64,000 bases of DNA from the NCBI GenBank assembly GCA_947381415.1, contig CANCVB010000004.1, forward strand, positions 62,001 through 126,000, given 5' to 3'. Source of the DNA: Burkholderiales bacterium (GTDB lineage Bacteria; Pseudomonadota; Gammaproteobacteria; Burkholderiales; Burkholderiaceae_C). Position 1 is the first letter of the stretch, and each line of letters starts with the position of its first letter. The notes beneath the pieces were generated by a model. The model searched no databases, was not told the origin of the DNA, and saw only the letters and a list, made by a program, of their open reading frames with translations. The position numbers were made by a program, and so were the translations under genes. Positions 9,049-17,671 of the stretch are shown piece after piece.

Positions 9049-9873
9049 ATGCAAATGCCACGCAATCACCACCTTGGCTACACCCCCACAGAGTTAGCCC
9101 AAAGTCCCTACGCACCCTTTTACCGAGATGCGTTGTCTCCCTTGCCAGAGCATGTCAAGGAAGCCTTGTTGACCGGTGGCCAAGCCGCAGAACTGTTCCC
9201 TTTGGTGGATCAGGCAAAGGCGTTACTCAACCCAGGCTATTGGCCAGTGGAAACAGGTTTTGGTTTGGCAACAGACGGTTCTATGCAGGTCTTTGTGTTG
9301 ACATCGATGCCGGGCGTGACGCCTGCAATGTGGGACTGGTGGTTTGCTTGGCACGGCAGTGAAGCGCAGCGCTACAAGTTGTGGCATCCAAGGGCGCACA
9401 TCAGTGCGCAGTGGCTTGATCAAAGAAGTGATTTGCACCATTACATCGGTCGTACGTCGCAAGTGGTGGAGTATGTCGGCGCAGAGTTACTTCGCCTCAC
9501 CATTCGGTTTGTGCCACCTGCAAGCTTGGGTTTGGATGACATCAGGCTCCAACGCCAAGGCGAGGTGGCCATCTGTGCGCGCGGCGGTATCGCAGGGACG
9601 CCGATGGAGACAGGCTGGTTGGTTCACCACCTGCGACCCACTGCGGGTGGTTGCGAGATGCGTTCTCGCTTCTGGCTAGGGGGTAACAACGTACGCCCCC
9701 GGGGCATGGACAACACGATGGGAAAGTTGCTCGGGGGCATTGCGGCCCGCTTCAATCCTTTGCGGGCAAACCAAGGCGCTGATTTGTTGGTGCATTGCGC
9801 GCAGGAAATGAACCATCTGGCAGCCATATTGCCCGCACTGTTTGCAACATTTGGTCCACGTACACCTGTTTAA
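9049..9873 (+). CDS. DAPG/phloretin hydrolase-like (PhlG fold) metal-dependent C-C hydrolase
   Basis: 274 residues resembling PhlG and phloretin hydrolase, zinc enzymes that cleave an acyl group from a phloroglucinol ring by C-C hydrolysis. The C-terminal metal pair of PhlG (His-x3-Glu) is present as H249 and E253 in HCAQEMNHL. Candidates for the other two ligands are H113 or H117 in KLWHPRAH and E141 in QVVEYVG. The family pattern PAMWDWWFAWHG is also present. No Shine-Dalgarno sequence precedes the ATG. It heads an operon with an oxidase, a GST and an acyl-CoA ligase, under a divergent TetR. The real substrate is unknown; an acylated phenol or polyketide-like ketone is a reasonable guess. 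Confidence 0.72.
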   Translation: MQMPRNHHLGYTPTELAQSPYAPFYRDALSPLPEHVKEALLTGGQAAELFPLVDQAKALLNPGYWPVETGFGLATDGSMQVFVLTSMPGVTPAMWDWWFAWHGSEAQRYKLWHPRAHISAQWLDQRSDLHHYIGRTSQVVEYVGAELLRLTIRFVPPASLGLDDIRLQRQGEVAICARGGIAGTPMETGWLVHHLRPTAGGCEMRSRFWLGGNNVRPRGMDNTMGKLLGGIAARFNPLRANQGADLLVHCAQEMNHLAAILPALFATFGPRTPV

Positions 9874-9887
9874 CGAAAAGGTCCACC

Positions 9888-11249
9888 ATGCATAAAAACC
9901 CCACCCAAGGTCGCGTCTTTCGCGCAGGCGACGCAGGTTTTGAAGAGGCTGTCTTGGGCACCAGTTTCACAGTGCGTGACCCAGGCAGACGCCCAGACAT
10001 CGTGGTGCAAGCCAATGATGTGTATGAAGTGATCGCAGCGGTGCGCCAAGCCGCGCAAGATGGCATGCGCATTGGCATGTGTTCAGGCGGCCACAGTTGG
10101 GCGCAAAACCATATTCGGGATGGCGGCTTGATGTTGGATTTGTCCAGACTCAAGCGCATTGAGATCAACCCCAGCAAGGCCACAGCCATCATCGGACCCG
10201 GTGTGTTAGCCGGTGAACTCAATGCCGCTGCGGTCAAGCACCGCTTGTTTTTCCCAACAGCTCATGCCTATACCGTTGGCATGGGCGGGTTCTTGTTGCA
10301 AGGTGGTTTTGGCTGGAACAGCCGCGCACTGGGCATGGGATGTCAAAACGTCACGGGTATCGACGTGGTGTTGGCGGATGGCTCACTGGTTCATGCCAAT
10401 GAGCGCGAGCATGCCGATTTGTTTTGGTCGGCGCGTGGGGCGGGGCCAGGTTTTTTTGGGGTTGTGGTGCGCTTTCATTTGCAGTTGCACCGGCGGCCCC
10501 GATTCATTGGTTTGAAATCCCAAGTGTTTCGCATCAAGCATTTGGAAGAAGTGATGCGTTGGGCGGACAACATAGGCCCTCAGGTGTCGCCCCAAGTGGA
10601 ATTTCAAATCGTCATGAACCCCAAAGCATTGCTGATCAATGCGCATGGTTTGGAAGTCATCGCGCCGGTGATGGCCGACAGCTGGTCTCAAGCGCGTGAG
10701 ATGGTGGACTTCATGACCCACAGTCCCGTGCGGCATTTGGCCAGTTTGCATTTGCCACTGGTTCCCATGTCTTTGGAATTCATGATGAAGACGGGCGAGA
10801 AAACCTTGTTTCTCTCTAACACGCGGTGGAGCGCTGACAACATGTGGATGAACGACCCCATCGAACCCCTGTTACCTGCCATTCGACAAATTGCCGACAC
10901 CCAACCACCACACCCCAGCCATGTGCTGTGGCTGAACTGGAACCCACCAGCCAGCAGGCCCGACATGGCTTTCTCTGTAGAGAACCGAACTTACCTGGCG
11001 TTGTATTGTGGCTTGGGCAAGCATGTGGACGAGGCCGCTCATGTGAATTGGGCGACCGACCACATGAAGTCTCTGGCGCCTTGGAGCCGCGGCATTCAAC
11101 TGGCAGACGAAAACCTGGCGCGTCGACCCGCCAAATTTGTGTCGGATGCCAACATGCTCAGACTGGACCAAGCCAGAGCAAAGTACGACCCACAGGGGCG
11201 GTTCCATCCTTGGATGGGACGTTTGCCAGCGCCAGGTGCATCCGCATGA
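9888..11249 (+). CDS. FAD-binding oxidoreductase, VAO/berberine-bridge type
   Basis: 453 residues from the ATG at 9888. It has an N-terminal FAD_binding_4 (PCMH-type) domain and a C-terminal BBE-like tail (YDPQGRFHPWMGRLP). The CSGGHSW motif holds H69 where relatives such as 6-hydroxynicotine oxidase attach FAD through histidine. The second, cysteinyl attachment site of bicovalent members is replaced: the segment reads AHAYTVGMGGFLLQGGFGW, with no Cys before VGMGG. A monocovalent flavin is therefore expected. It sits 14 nt after the hydrolase gene and overlaps the GST gene by ATGA. It probably oxidises the operon's substrate with O2 as acceptor. Confidence 0.85.
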   Translation: MHKNPTQGRVFRAGDAGFEEAVLGTSFTVRDPGRRPDIVVQANDVYEVIAAVRQAAQDGMRIGMCSGGHSWAQNHIRDGGLMLDLSRLKRIEINPSKATAIIGPGVLAGELNAAAVKHRLFFPTAHAYTVGMGGFLLQGGFGWNSRALGMGCQNVTGIDVVLADGSLVHANEREHADLFWSARGAGPGFFGVVVRFHLQLHRRPRFIGLKSQVFRIKHLEEVMRWADNIGPQVSPQVEFQIVMNPKALLINAHGLEVIAPVMADSWSQAREMVDFMTHSPVRHLASLHLPLVPMSLEFMMKTGEKTLFLSNTRWSADNMWMNDPIEPLLPAIRQIADTQPPHPSHVLWLNWNPPASRPDMAFSVENRTYLALYCGLGKHVDEAAHVNWATDHMKSLAPWSRGIQLADENLARRPAKFVSDANMLRLDQARAKYDPQGRFHPWMGRLPAPGASA

Positions 11250-12427
11250 CCATGCCTCTGGACACCACAGGTGCTTACATTCTTTGGGGCACGCCCCATT
11301 CGCTGTACACCGGCAAAGCACGCGCATGCCTGATCAAAAAAGGGCTTGCCTTCGTCGAGCGCTGTCCTTCCCACGCAGACTACAAAGCCCGTGTTCGTCC
11401 AGCGGTCGGCATGGTCACGTTTCCTGTGCTCGAAACGCCGCAGGGTCAATTGATCCAAGATTCGACCGACATCGTCACCTGTTTGGATGCCATTGAACAT
11501 GGCATGGGCGCACCATCGATGTTGCCGCCTACCCCGGTGCAGCAGGTGGTGGCCAGGCTGATGGACGGGTTTGGTCTTGAGGGCCTGTTGCAAGTTGCCA
11601 TGCACTACCGCTGGAGCTACCGAGATGAGCAAGAACAGTTCTTACAGACTGAATTTGGCAGAGGTCTGTATGCCGGTGCAGACCGCGAAGGCCGACGCGC
11701 TGCAGGCAAACGCGTGATGGATTTCTTCAGCGCCAGCTTACCCGCACTGGGCATCAACCAAGAGACCATCCCAGCGATAGAGGCTGCTTATGACGAACTC
11801 TTGGAAGCCCTTGACGTTCACTTTCAATGCTACCCCTATGTGATGGGCTGGCGCGTGAGTGTTGCGGACTTGGGTTTGATTGCCCCTTTGTATGCCCACC
11901 TTGGGCGCGATCCTTGCCCCACGGCATTGATGAAAAAGCGCGCACCCAATGTCGCGCGTTGGGTCGAGCGCATGCAATTGCCCAACACCCCGGATGGTGA
12001 ATACCCACCCCATGAATCCGATTGGTTGGCCGATGACGTCTTACCTCCCACTTTGCTGCCCGTGTTGGCCTTGCTGTTCAAGGACTGGGGGCCACAACTT
12101 GGCGCTGACATCGCCTGTTACCAGCGATGGCTTGATGCGCAGCCACCAGCCCAAACAGGCCGGCTGATCCATGTCAACGACAGCCCCATGGTGCATCCCA
12201 CGGTGGGCATGGTGCGCTACACATGGCGAGGTGTCCAGGTGCAAAGAGCCAGTGCCGTTCATGGTTTGTGGTTGTTTCAAATGGCACTGGAGGCGGCGAC
12301 CTCCGCTGGCGGCGAGGCCAAGCACGCCTTGTCTGAATTGTTCGAGCGCACAGGCGGGCAAGCGGTGATGGACTTGCGTCTTCCCCGTCCCATTGCGCGA
12401 CGAAACAATGTGTTGGTGATCAAGTAA
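11246..12427 (+). CDS. glutathione S-transferase-like protein
   Basis: 393 residues, longer than a standard 200-230-residue GST. The N-terminal thioredoxin-like domain starts ILWGTPHSLYTGKARACLIK and has the cis-proline region VTFPVLETPQGQLIQDSTDI. An all-helical domain follows, and the extra C-terminal ~130 residues are probably a further helical extension. The start overlaps the oxidase stop as ATGA; a second in-frame ATG follows at 11252. Within a hydrolase-oxidase-ligase operon it could conjugate or isomerise a reactive product. The catalytic Ser/Cys/Tyr is not certain from sequence; S near residue 17 is a candidate. Confidence 0.75.
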   Translation: MTMPLDTTGAYILWGTPHSLYTGKARACLIKKGLAFVERCPSHADYKARVRPAVGMVTFPVLETPQGQLIQDSTDIVTCLDAIEHGMGAPSMLPPTPVQQVVARLMDGFGLEGLLQVAMHYRWSYRDEQEQFLQTEFGRGLYAGADREGRRAAGKRVMDFFSASLPALGINQETIPAIEAAYDELLEALDVHFQCYPYVMGWRVSVADLGLIAPLYAHLGRDPCPTALMKKRAPNVARWVERMQLPNTPDGEYPPHESDWLADDVLPPTLLPVLALLFKDWGPQLGADIACYQRWLDAQPPAQTGRLIHVNDSPMVHPTVGMVRYTWRGVQVQRASAVHGLWLFQMALEAATSAGGEAKHALSELFERTGGQAVMDLRLPRPIARRNNVLVIK

Positions 12428-12442
12428 AAGGAGACCTGTTCC

Positions 12443-14125
12443 ATGCACACTGCCACAGACATGCTGGCCCTGCAAAGGCTTTACCACTGGGAGTCCACCG
12501 CGCCACATCGCGTGTGCTTGACGCAGCCTGTGGGGCAGGGCGTGGTCCAGACATACACCTGGGCTGAAGTTGCCCATGAGGTGCGCTGCATGGCCAGTTA
12601 CTTGAAATCACTGGACTTTCCCGCTGGCAGTCGCATCGCCATTTGGGGTAAAAACACCGCGCATTGGCTGATGGCCGATTGGGCCATCTGGATGGCAGGC
12701 CATGTCTCTGTGCCTTTGTATCCCACCTTGGCCATGAAGACGGTTCATCACCTGTTGAGTCACAGTGGCGCATGCCTGCTGTTTGTCGGCAAGCTCGATG
12801 CACAAGAAGCAATGAAGGCGTTTGTGCCGGCGCAGTTGCCGCGCATCAATTTGCCTTTGGGGCCTCAGTCACCAGGGCGCAACTGGTCAGACATTGTGCG
12901 CCATCGGTCGCCGCTGCAAGGCCAAGTGGTTCGCCCTGCACACGACCTGTGCACAGTGATGTACACCTCGGGCACCACCGGCAACCCCAAAGGCGTGATG
13001 CACAGCTTTGGCACCTTTCAGGCCATGATTGAACAAGGGCTCCAGCGAATTCCTTTGAATGAAAACGACAGGATGCTGTCGTATTTGCCTTTGTCGCACA
13101 TTGCCGAGCGGGGTTTGGTTGAACACATGCTGTTGGCCACTGGTATGCAGGTTTTTTTCGCCGAGTCGCAAGAGACCTTCACCCAAGACATGCAACGCGC
13201 CCGTCCCACATTTTTCTTCTCTGTACCCAGGTTGTGGCTGAAGTTTCGCGAAGGCGTGCATGCCAAAATGTCGCCCCAAAAACTGGCGCTGCTGCTGAAA
13301 ATTCCGCTGCTCAATCGCTTGGTTCAAAAAAAGATCTTGACCGCCTTGGGGCTTGACCAATGCTGGGTGGCTTCAGGGGGTGCTGCGCCCATGCCGCCTG
13401 AATTGATGCGTTGGTATGGTGCACTTGGCTTGGACCTGATCGAGTTGTATGGCATGACCGAAAACGGATGTACCCATGCGACCCAAGCCAGCCATCCCAT
13501 GCCGGGCAGCGTGGGACAACCGCTGCATGCGGTGGAATGCCGACTCGACCCTGATACGAGCGAAGTGCAGGTGAAGTCCGAAGGGCTGATGTTGGGCTAT
13601 TTTCTTGAGCCCGCGTTGAGCGCCCAAGCATTCACCGCCGACGGCTGGTTGCATACCGGCGACAAAGGGACATTGGATGCGCAGGGCAACCTCAAGTTGA
13701 CAGGACGCGTCAAAGATTTGTTCAAAACGAGCAAAGGAAAATATGTCGCACCTGCGGCGATAGAGGCCATGCTGGCGGTCATTCCTGGCGTCGAAGCCTG
13801 TTGTGTGGTGGGGGCCAATTTGGCCCAGCCATTGGCCATGCTGTCCTTGACGCCAGAAAGACTCGCACAAGCCCAAGAGCCTGCCCAGCGTCAACAGTTG
13901 CAAGCCATGTACGAAGCTGCGTTGATCCATGTCAATCAGCAGTTGGACCCCCATGAGCGCTTGTCTTGCTTGGTGATGGATCACCAACCTTGGACCGTCG
14001 ACTCGGGTTTTGTCACGCCTACCTTGAAAGTCAAGCGCAACCAGATTGAAGAGACCCATGGTGCATCGTTTGAGCGCTGGGCTGAACAGAAAAAAACCAT
14101 CCTGTGGATGAATGCACAGTCTTAG
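12443..14125 (+). CDS. AMP-dependent acyl-CoA synthetase (FadD/long-chain type)
   Basis: 560 residues starting 10 nt after AAGGAG. It is an ANL-superfamily ligase that activates a carboxylic acid to acyl-CoA through an acyl-AMP. The ATP/AMP signature is MYTSGTTGNPKGVMHS (about residue 173), followed by the A5 motif ELYGMTENG and the hinge region GWLHTGDKGTLDAQGNLKLTGRVKDL (shown only as two overlapping parts: GWLHTGDKG and LKLTGRVKDL). The layout resembles long-chain acyl-CoA synthetases. As the last clear member of the TetR-facing operon it would activate the acid released by the PhlG-like hydrolase; that link is inference. Confidence 0.88.
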   Translation: MHTATDMLALQRLYHWESTAPHRVCLTQPVGQGVVQTYTWAEVAHEVRCMASYLKSLDFPAGSRIAIWGKNTAHWLMADWAIWMAGHVSVPLYPTLAMKTVHHLLSHSGACLLFVGKLDAQEAMKAFVPAQLPRINLPLGPQSPGRNWSDIVRHRSPLQGQVVRPAHDLCTVMYTSGTTGNPKGVMHSFGTFQAMIEQGLQRIPLNENDRMLSYLPLSHIAERGLVEHMLLATGMQVFFAESQETFTQDMQRARPTFFFSVPRLWLKFREGVHAKMSPQKLALLLKIPLLNRLVQKKILTALGLDQCWVASGGAAPMPPELMRWYGALGLDLIELYGMTENGCTHATQASHPMPGSVGQPLHAVECRLDPDTSEVQVKSEGLMLGYFLEPALSAQAFTADGWLHTGDKGTLDAQGNLKLTGRVKDLFKTSKGKYVAPAAIEAMLAVIPGVEACCVVGANLAQPLAMLSLTPERLAQAQEPAQRQQLQAMYEAALIHVNQQLDPHERLSCLVMDHQPWTVDSGFVTPTLKVKRNQIEETHGASFERWAEQKKTILWMNAQS

Positions 14126-14219
14126 TCGCGCAACAACCAAGCACCTGCAATTGATGACCGCTTTCTGACCGTATCATCCTGCAAACTTTATATGTTCATT
14201 TTCTCCTGATAGGTATTTC

Positions 14220-14894
14220 ATGGAATTTTCTCAACTGATCCAAGCGCGCAAAAGCATACGCGGTTATCAACAAAAACCTGTTCCACGTGAACTGATTGAA
14301 GAAATCATCGAGGTGGCCAAGTGGGCACCCTCCAGCATGAACACCCAGCCTTGGTATGTGCATGTGGTGACCGGCGAACCTTTGGACCGTATCCGCAAAG
14401 GCAACTCGGACAATATGATGAATGGTGTCCCCCCTAAGCGTGACTTCCCCATGAAAGAAGAGTACGAGGGCATTTACCGCAGACGCCAGGTCGATATTGC
14501 GATTCAATTGTTTGAAGCCATGGGTATTGAGCGTGACGACAAAGCACGCCGCACAGATTGGGTCATGCGGGGTTTTCGGCAGTTCGATGCGCCCGTGTCG
14601 CTGGTATTGACCTATGACAAGTACTTAGAGCCCGCGGCCATCAGTCAATTTGATTTGGGCGCTCTGTCACATGCGATTGTGCTGGCGGCATGGGAACGTG
14701 GTTTGGGCTGTGTCATCAACGGCCAAGGCATCATGCAGTCCAAGGTCGTGCGAGAGCATGCAGGCATTCCCGATGATCAGAACATCATGATTTGCATTGC
14801 CATGGGCTACCCTGATGAAAGCTTTGTGGCCAACACGGTCAAGTCAGTTCGTGAAGACAGTGAGAAGTTTGTACGCTATGTAGGTTTTGACTGA
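14220..14894 (+). CDS. nitroreductase family FMN oxidoreductase
   Basis: 224 residues. The N-terminal FMN-phosphate-binding motif ARKSIRGYQQKPV and the WAPSSMNTQPW motif are typical of the nitroreductase fold, a homodimeric FMN enzyme using NAD(P)H. The C-terminal GLGCVINGQGIM segment fits the same fold. It lies 94 nt after the ligase, so it may have its own promoter, but it points the same way as the operon. Nitroaromatics, quinones or enones are possible substrates; nothing here selects among them. It converges with the DUF1854 gene, 3 nt apart. Confidence 0.85.
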   Translation: MEFSQLIQARKSIRGYQQKPVPRELIEEIIEVAKWAPSSMNTQPWYVHVVTGEPLDRIRKGNSDNMMNGVPPKRDFPMKEEYEGIYRRRQVDIAIQLFEAMGIERDDKARRTDWVMRGFRQFDAPVSLVLTYDKYLEPAAISQFDLGALSHAIVLAAWERGLGCVINGQGIMQSKVVREHAGIPDDQNIMICIAMGYPDESFVANTVKSVREDSEKFVRYVGFD

Positions 14895-14897
14895 GCA

Positions 14898-15365
14898 TCA
14901 AAGAAATCTGTCCAACAGTTTTCTGCTGGATGCGTTCAGCGCGGGTAAATCGCGTATCAAAAACTGCACCCCGTGGGCATCGGCCACGATCAGTGTCTGT
15001 GTGCTGACGCGGCGAATATCTTCCTCGCCTTTGAGGGTGAATTCGCATCTTCCACGGTTGGTTTGCACCGTCCACACGGAAGGTGTGGCAAATGAACTCA
15101 CCTGCTCGACGCTTAAGATTTCAGGCATGAACTCACGTGCTTGCAAAGCGCTAACGACAGCTTCACGCAGGCTTTCGTTTAACGCAGACACATGTTCTAT
15201 CCAGCATAACTCGTGGCCCTCGTGGTCGATCACCGATATGGCCTCATCTGGCGCTTGGATAGGGAACGCGCGAACCACCGTCACACTGCTGTGTACCGAG
15301 CCATCAACGAGGGTGGCTTGCCACCGTCCGCGCGGGTCTTTGGCCAAATGGCTGAGTTGGCTCAT
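14898..15365 (-). CDS. DUF1854 protein, cyanophycin-locus associated
   Basis: 155 residues, a DUF1854-family protein. It is mostly beta-strand, with two short segments that look like tandem related halves (GHELCWIEHVSALNESLREA and VQFLIRDLPALNASSRKLLD). The family is known mainly from its repeated placement next to cyanophycin synthetase and an ABC exporter; no biochemical role is established. Its start overlaps the stop of the ABC transporter gene by ATGA, so the two are translated together. It has no signal peptide and no membrane segment. It probably acts with the transporter in the cytoplasm. Confidence 0.75.
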   Translation of the reverse strand: MSQLSHLAKDPRGRWQATLVDGSVHSSVTVVRAFPIQAPDEAISVIDHEGHELCWIEHVSALNESLREAVVSALQAREFMPEILSVEQVSSFATPSVWTVQTNRGRCEFTLKGEEDIRRVSTQTLIVADAHGVQFLIRDLPALNASSRKLLDRFL

Positions 15366-17626
15366 GCGCGTACCTCACGGGTGTCACTGGCAGAGACCAA
15401 TCCGTGCTCGGCTTCAGCGCGCCGCGCTTGGGCTTCGTACAAGCGCCAATAAGCGCCTTGTCTGTCCAGCAATTCTTGATGCTGGCCTTGCTCCACCAGT
15501 TGCCCATGCTCCATCACCACCAAGCGGTCTGCGCGGCGCAGGGTTGAAAGCCGGTGTGCAATGGCAATCGTGGTTCTTCCCCGCACCAAGTTATCCAAAG
15601 CTTTTTGAATTTCTTGCTCGGTCTCGGTATCAACCGATGAGGTTGCTTCATCCATGATGAGAATGCGCGGATCAATCAACAGCGCACGCGCAATCGAGAT
15701 GCGTTGACGTTCACCACCTGACAAAGCTTGTCCGCGCTCACCGACCAGCGAGTCATAACCCTGTGGCAAGCGCAGAATAAATTCATGCGCGTGTGCGGCA
15801 CGGGCAGCGGCCACAATTTCGCTCCGTGTGGCTTGGGGTTTGCCGTAGGCAATGTTGTCAGCAATCGTGCCAAAAAACAAAAAAGGCTCTTGCAACACCA
15901 AGCCAATGTGCTGACGGTAGTCGCTGACACGCAAATCGCGGATGTCAGTGCCGTCTATTCGAATAGCCCCTTCGCTGACATCGTAAAAGCGGCAAATCAG
16001 GTTGACCATGGTGCTTTTGCCTGAACCACTTTGGCCGACCAAGCCAATCATTTCGCCAGGGGCAATATCCAGACTCAAGCCGCGAATCACAGCCCGATTG
16101 CCATAGCGAAAGCCAATGTCTTCAATTTGGATACGCCCTTGAATTTTTGGCATGGGCTTGGGGTCGGTGGGTTCGGGAACGCTAGAGACGTGGTCCAAAA
16201 TTTCAAATATCCGTTTGGTGCCGGCAATCGCTTTTTGGGTGTGCGAAACAATCCGACTCATGGAGTCAAGGCGAGCATAAAAACGGCTGCTGTAAGCCAA
16301 AAATGCACTCAGTACACCTACGGTGACATTGTGGTGAGCCACTTGCCAAATCCCGAAAGCCCACACCACCAGCAGGCCAACTTCGGTGACCAAGGTGACT
16401 GTGGGTGAAAAGAGTGACCATAAAAAATTCACTCGGTCGTTCACCGCCAAATTGTGTTTGTTGGCTAAACGAAAGCGCGAGGCTTCGCGCTTTTCTTGGG
16501 CAAAGGCTTTGACCACACGAATGCCTGGGATGGTGTCTGCCAAGACATTGGTCAACTCGGACCAAACACGGTCGATTTTTTCAAAACCTGTGCGCAAGCG
16601 GTCGCGCACATTTTGAATGAGCCAACCAATAAACGGCAGAGGTAACAAGGTGGCGCAAGCCAGCCAAGGATCAATGCTGAACAGAATCACTGCCGTCATG
16701 ACAATCATCAGCACATCGGTGGCGAAATCTAAAAAATGCACCGACAAAAAGATGCATAAGCGGTCTGTTTCGCTGCCAATGCGCGTCATTAAGTCGCCGG
16801 TTCGACGCCCACCAAAATACTCCAATGACAAGCGCAAAAGATGCTCGTAGGCGGTCGATCGAAGGTCAGCACCTATGCGCTCTGAGGCCAAGGCAAGTAC
16901 ATAGGTTTTGTACCACCCCAGTCCCCAGGCAACGATGGAGGCGGCCAACAATCCCGCCAGGTACAGCGTGACCAAATCGAGATCGATTTGCTGACCATTT
17001 TGAAAAGGGATCAAGACATCATCCATCAAAGGCATGGTCAGATAAGGCGGCACCAAAGTGGCAGCGGTCGACGCCAAAGTCAATACAAATCCCAAAAACA
17101 GCTGGCCTTTGTAAGGCTTGGCAAAACGCCAAAGGCGAAAAAGTCCCCAGTTACCTTGCAAGGGTGGCGTGTCAGCCCGCGCTGAAGCTTCGTTGTTGAC
17201 AGGTGGCTTGTCGTCTTCACCTGCTGCCTCGTTGACATCTGCGGCATTGGCAATGATTTCACCGAAGCGCTGAACCAGTGCCTGCGCTTGGTCATTGCCG
17301 CCCAGTGTGAAGCGCCAATTTGCCAAACTCTTTGAGGTGTTGTGTAGCTCTAAGGTTCCTACACCGGCGTAGTCTTTCAATGACATTTGCAAGTCTGGCG
17401 TCAGTGGCCATTCATGCAGCGTCCATTCAGATGATGGGTCCGATTCCAGAGCGTAAATCCTGTTTGTGCTCAGCAATACCAAGGACTTTGCGAAATATAA
17501 TCGGCCATTGAGGTCAACCTCTAACCACCCCAGCACGTTGGTGAGTGCGGGAATCTTCTCTTGTACCCTAGCCCGCCATTCTTGTGACAAGCCATTCACT
17601 CCACGCTGAAATCTGTAGTCGGTCAT
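15362..17626 (-). CDS. ABC exporter (fused permease and ATPase) with PH-like N-terminal domain, cyanophycin-locus associated
   Basis: 754 residues, about 150 longer than a standard half-size exporter. Residues 1-115 form a compact beta-rich domain (GWLEVDLNGRLYFAKSLVLL, then STNRIYALE) that looks PH/GRAM-like, followed by a polar linker. The six-helix ABC exporter domain runs from about 170 to 470. The ATPase follows, with Walker A GLVGQSGSGKST, signature LSGGERQRISIARAL and Walker B RILIMDEATSS. It probably works as a homodimer at the inner membrane. It is divergent from cphA' with 45 nt between starts and is coupled to the DUF1854 gene. The cargo is unknown. Confidence 0.85.
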   Translation of the reverse strand: MTDYRFQRGVNGLSQEWRARVQEKIPALTNVLGWLEVDLNGRLYFAKSLVLLSTNRIYALESDPSSEWTLHEWPLTPDLQMSLKDYAGVGTLELHNTSKSLANWRFTLGGNDQAQALVQRFGEIIANAADVNEAAGEDDKPPVNNEASARADTPPLQGNWGLFRLWRFAKPYKGQLFLGFVLTLASTAATLVPPYLTMPLMDDVLIPFQNGQQIDLDLVTLYLAGLLAASIVAWGLGWYKTYVLALASERIGADLRSTAYEHLLRLSLEYFGGRRTGDLMTRIGSETDRLCIFLSVHFLDFATDVLMIVMTAVILFSIDPWLACATLLPLPFIGWLIQNVRDRLRTGFEKIDRVWSELTNVLADTIPGIRVVKAFAQEKREASRFRLANKHNLAVNDRVNFLWSLFSPTVTLVTEVGLLVVWAFGIWQVAHHNVTVGVLSAFLAYSSRFYARLDSMSRIVSHTQKAIAGTKRIFEILDHVSSVPEPTDPKPMPKIQGRIQIEDIGFRYGNRAVIRGLSLDIAPGEMIGLVGQSGSGKSTMVNLICRFYDVSEGAIRIDGTDIRDLRVSDYRQHIGLVLQEPFLFFGTIADNIAYGKPQATRSEIVAAARAAHAHEFILRLPQGYDSLVGERGQALSGGERQRISIARALLIDPRILIMDEATSSVDTETEQEIQKALDNLVRGRTTIAIAHRLSTLRRADRLVVMEHGQLVEQGQHQELLDRQGAYWRLYEAQARRAEAEHGLVSASDTREVRA

Positions 17627-17671
17627 TCCGATTTTCTAAACTAAACGCTAAATAATTACAAGGCTCCGATT

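Noticed and set aside
14126-14219. TTGATG/TATCAT as a promoter of the nitroreductase
   Set aside because: The spacer is only 15 nt. I see no clear promoter, operator or terminator in this 94-nt gap.
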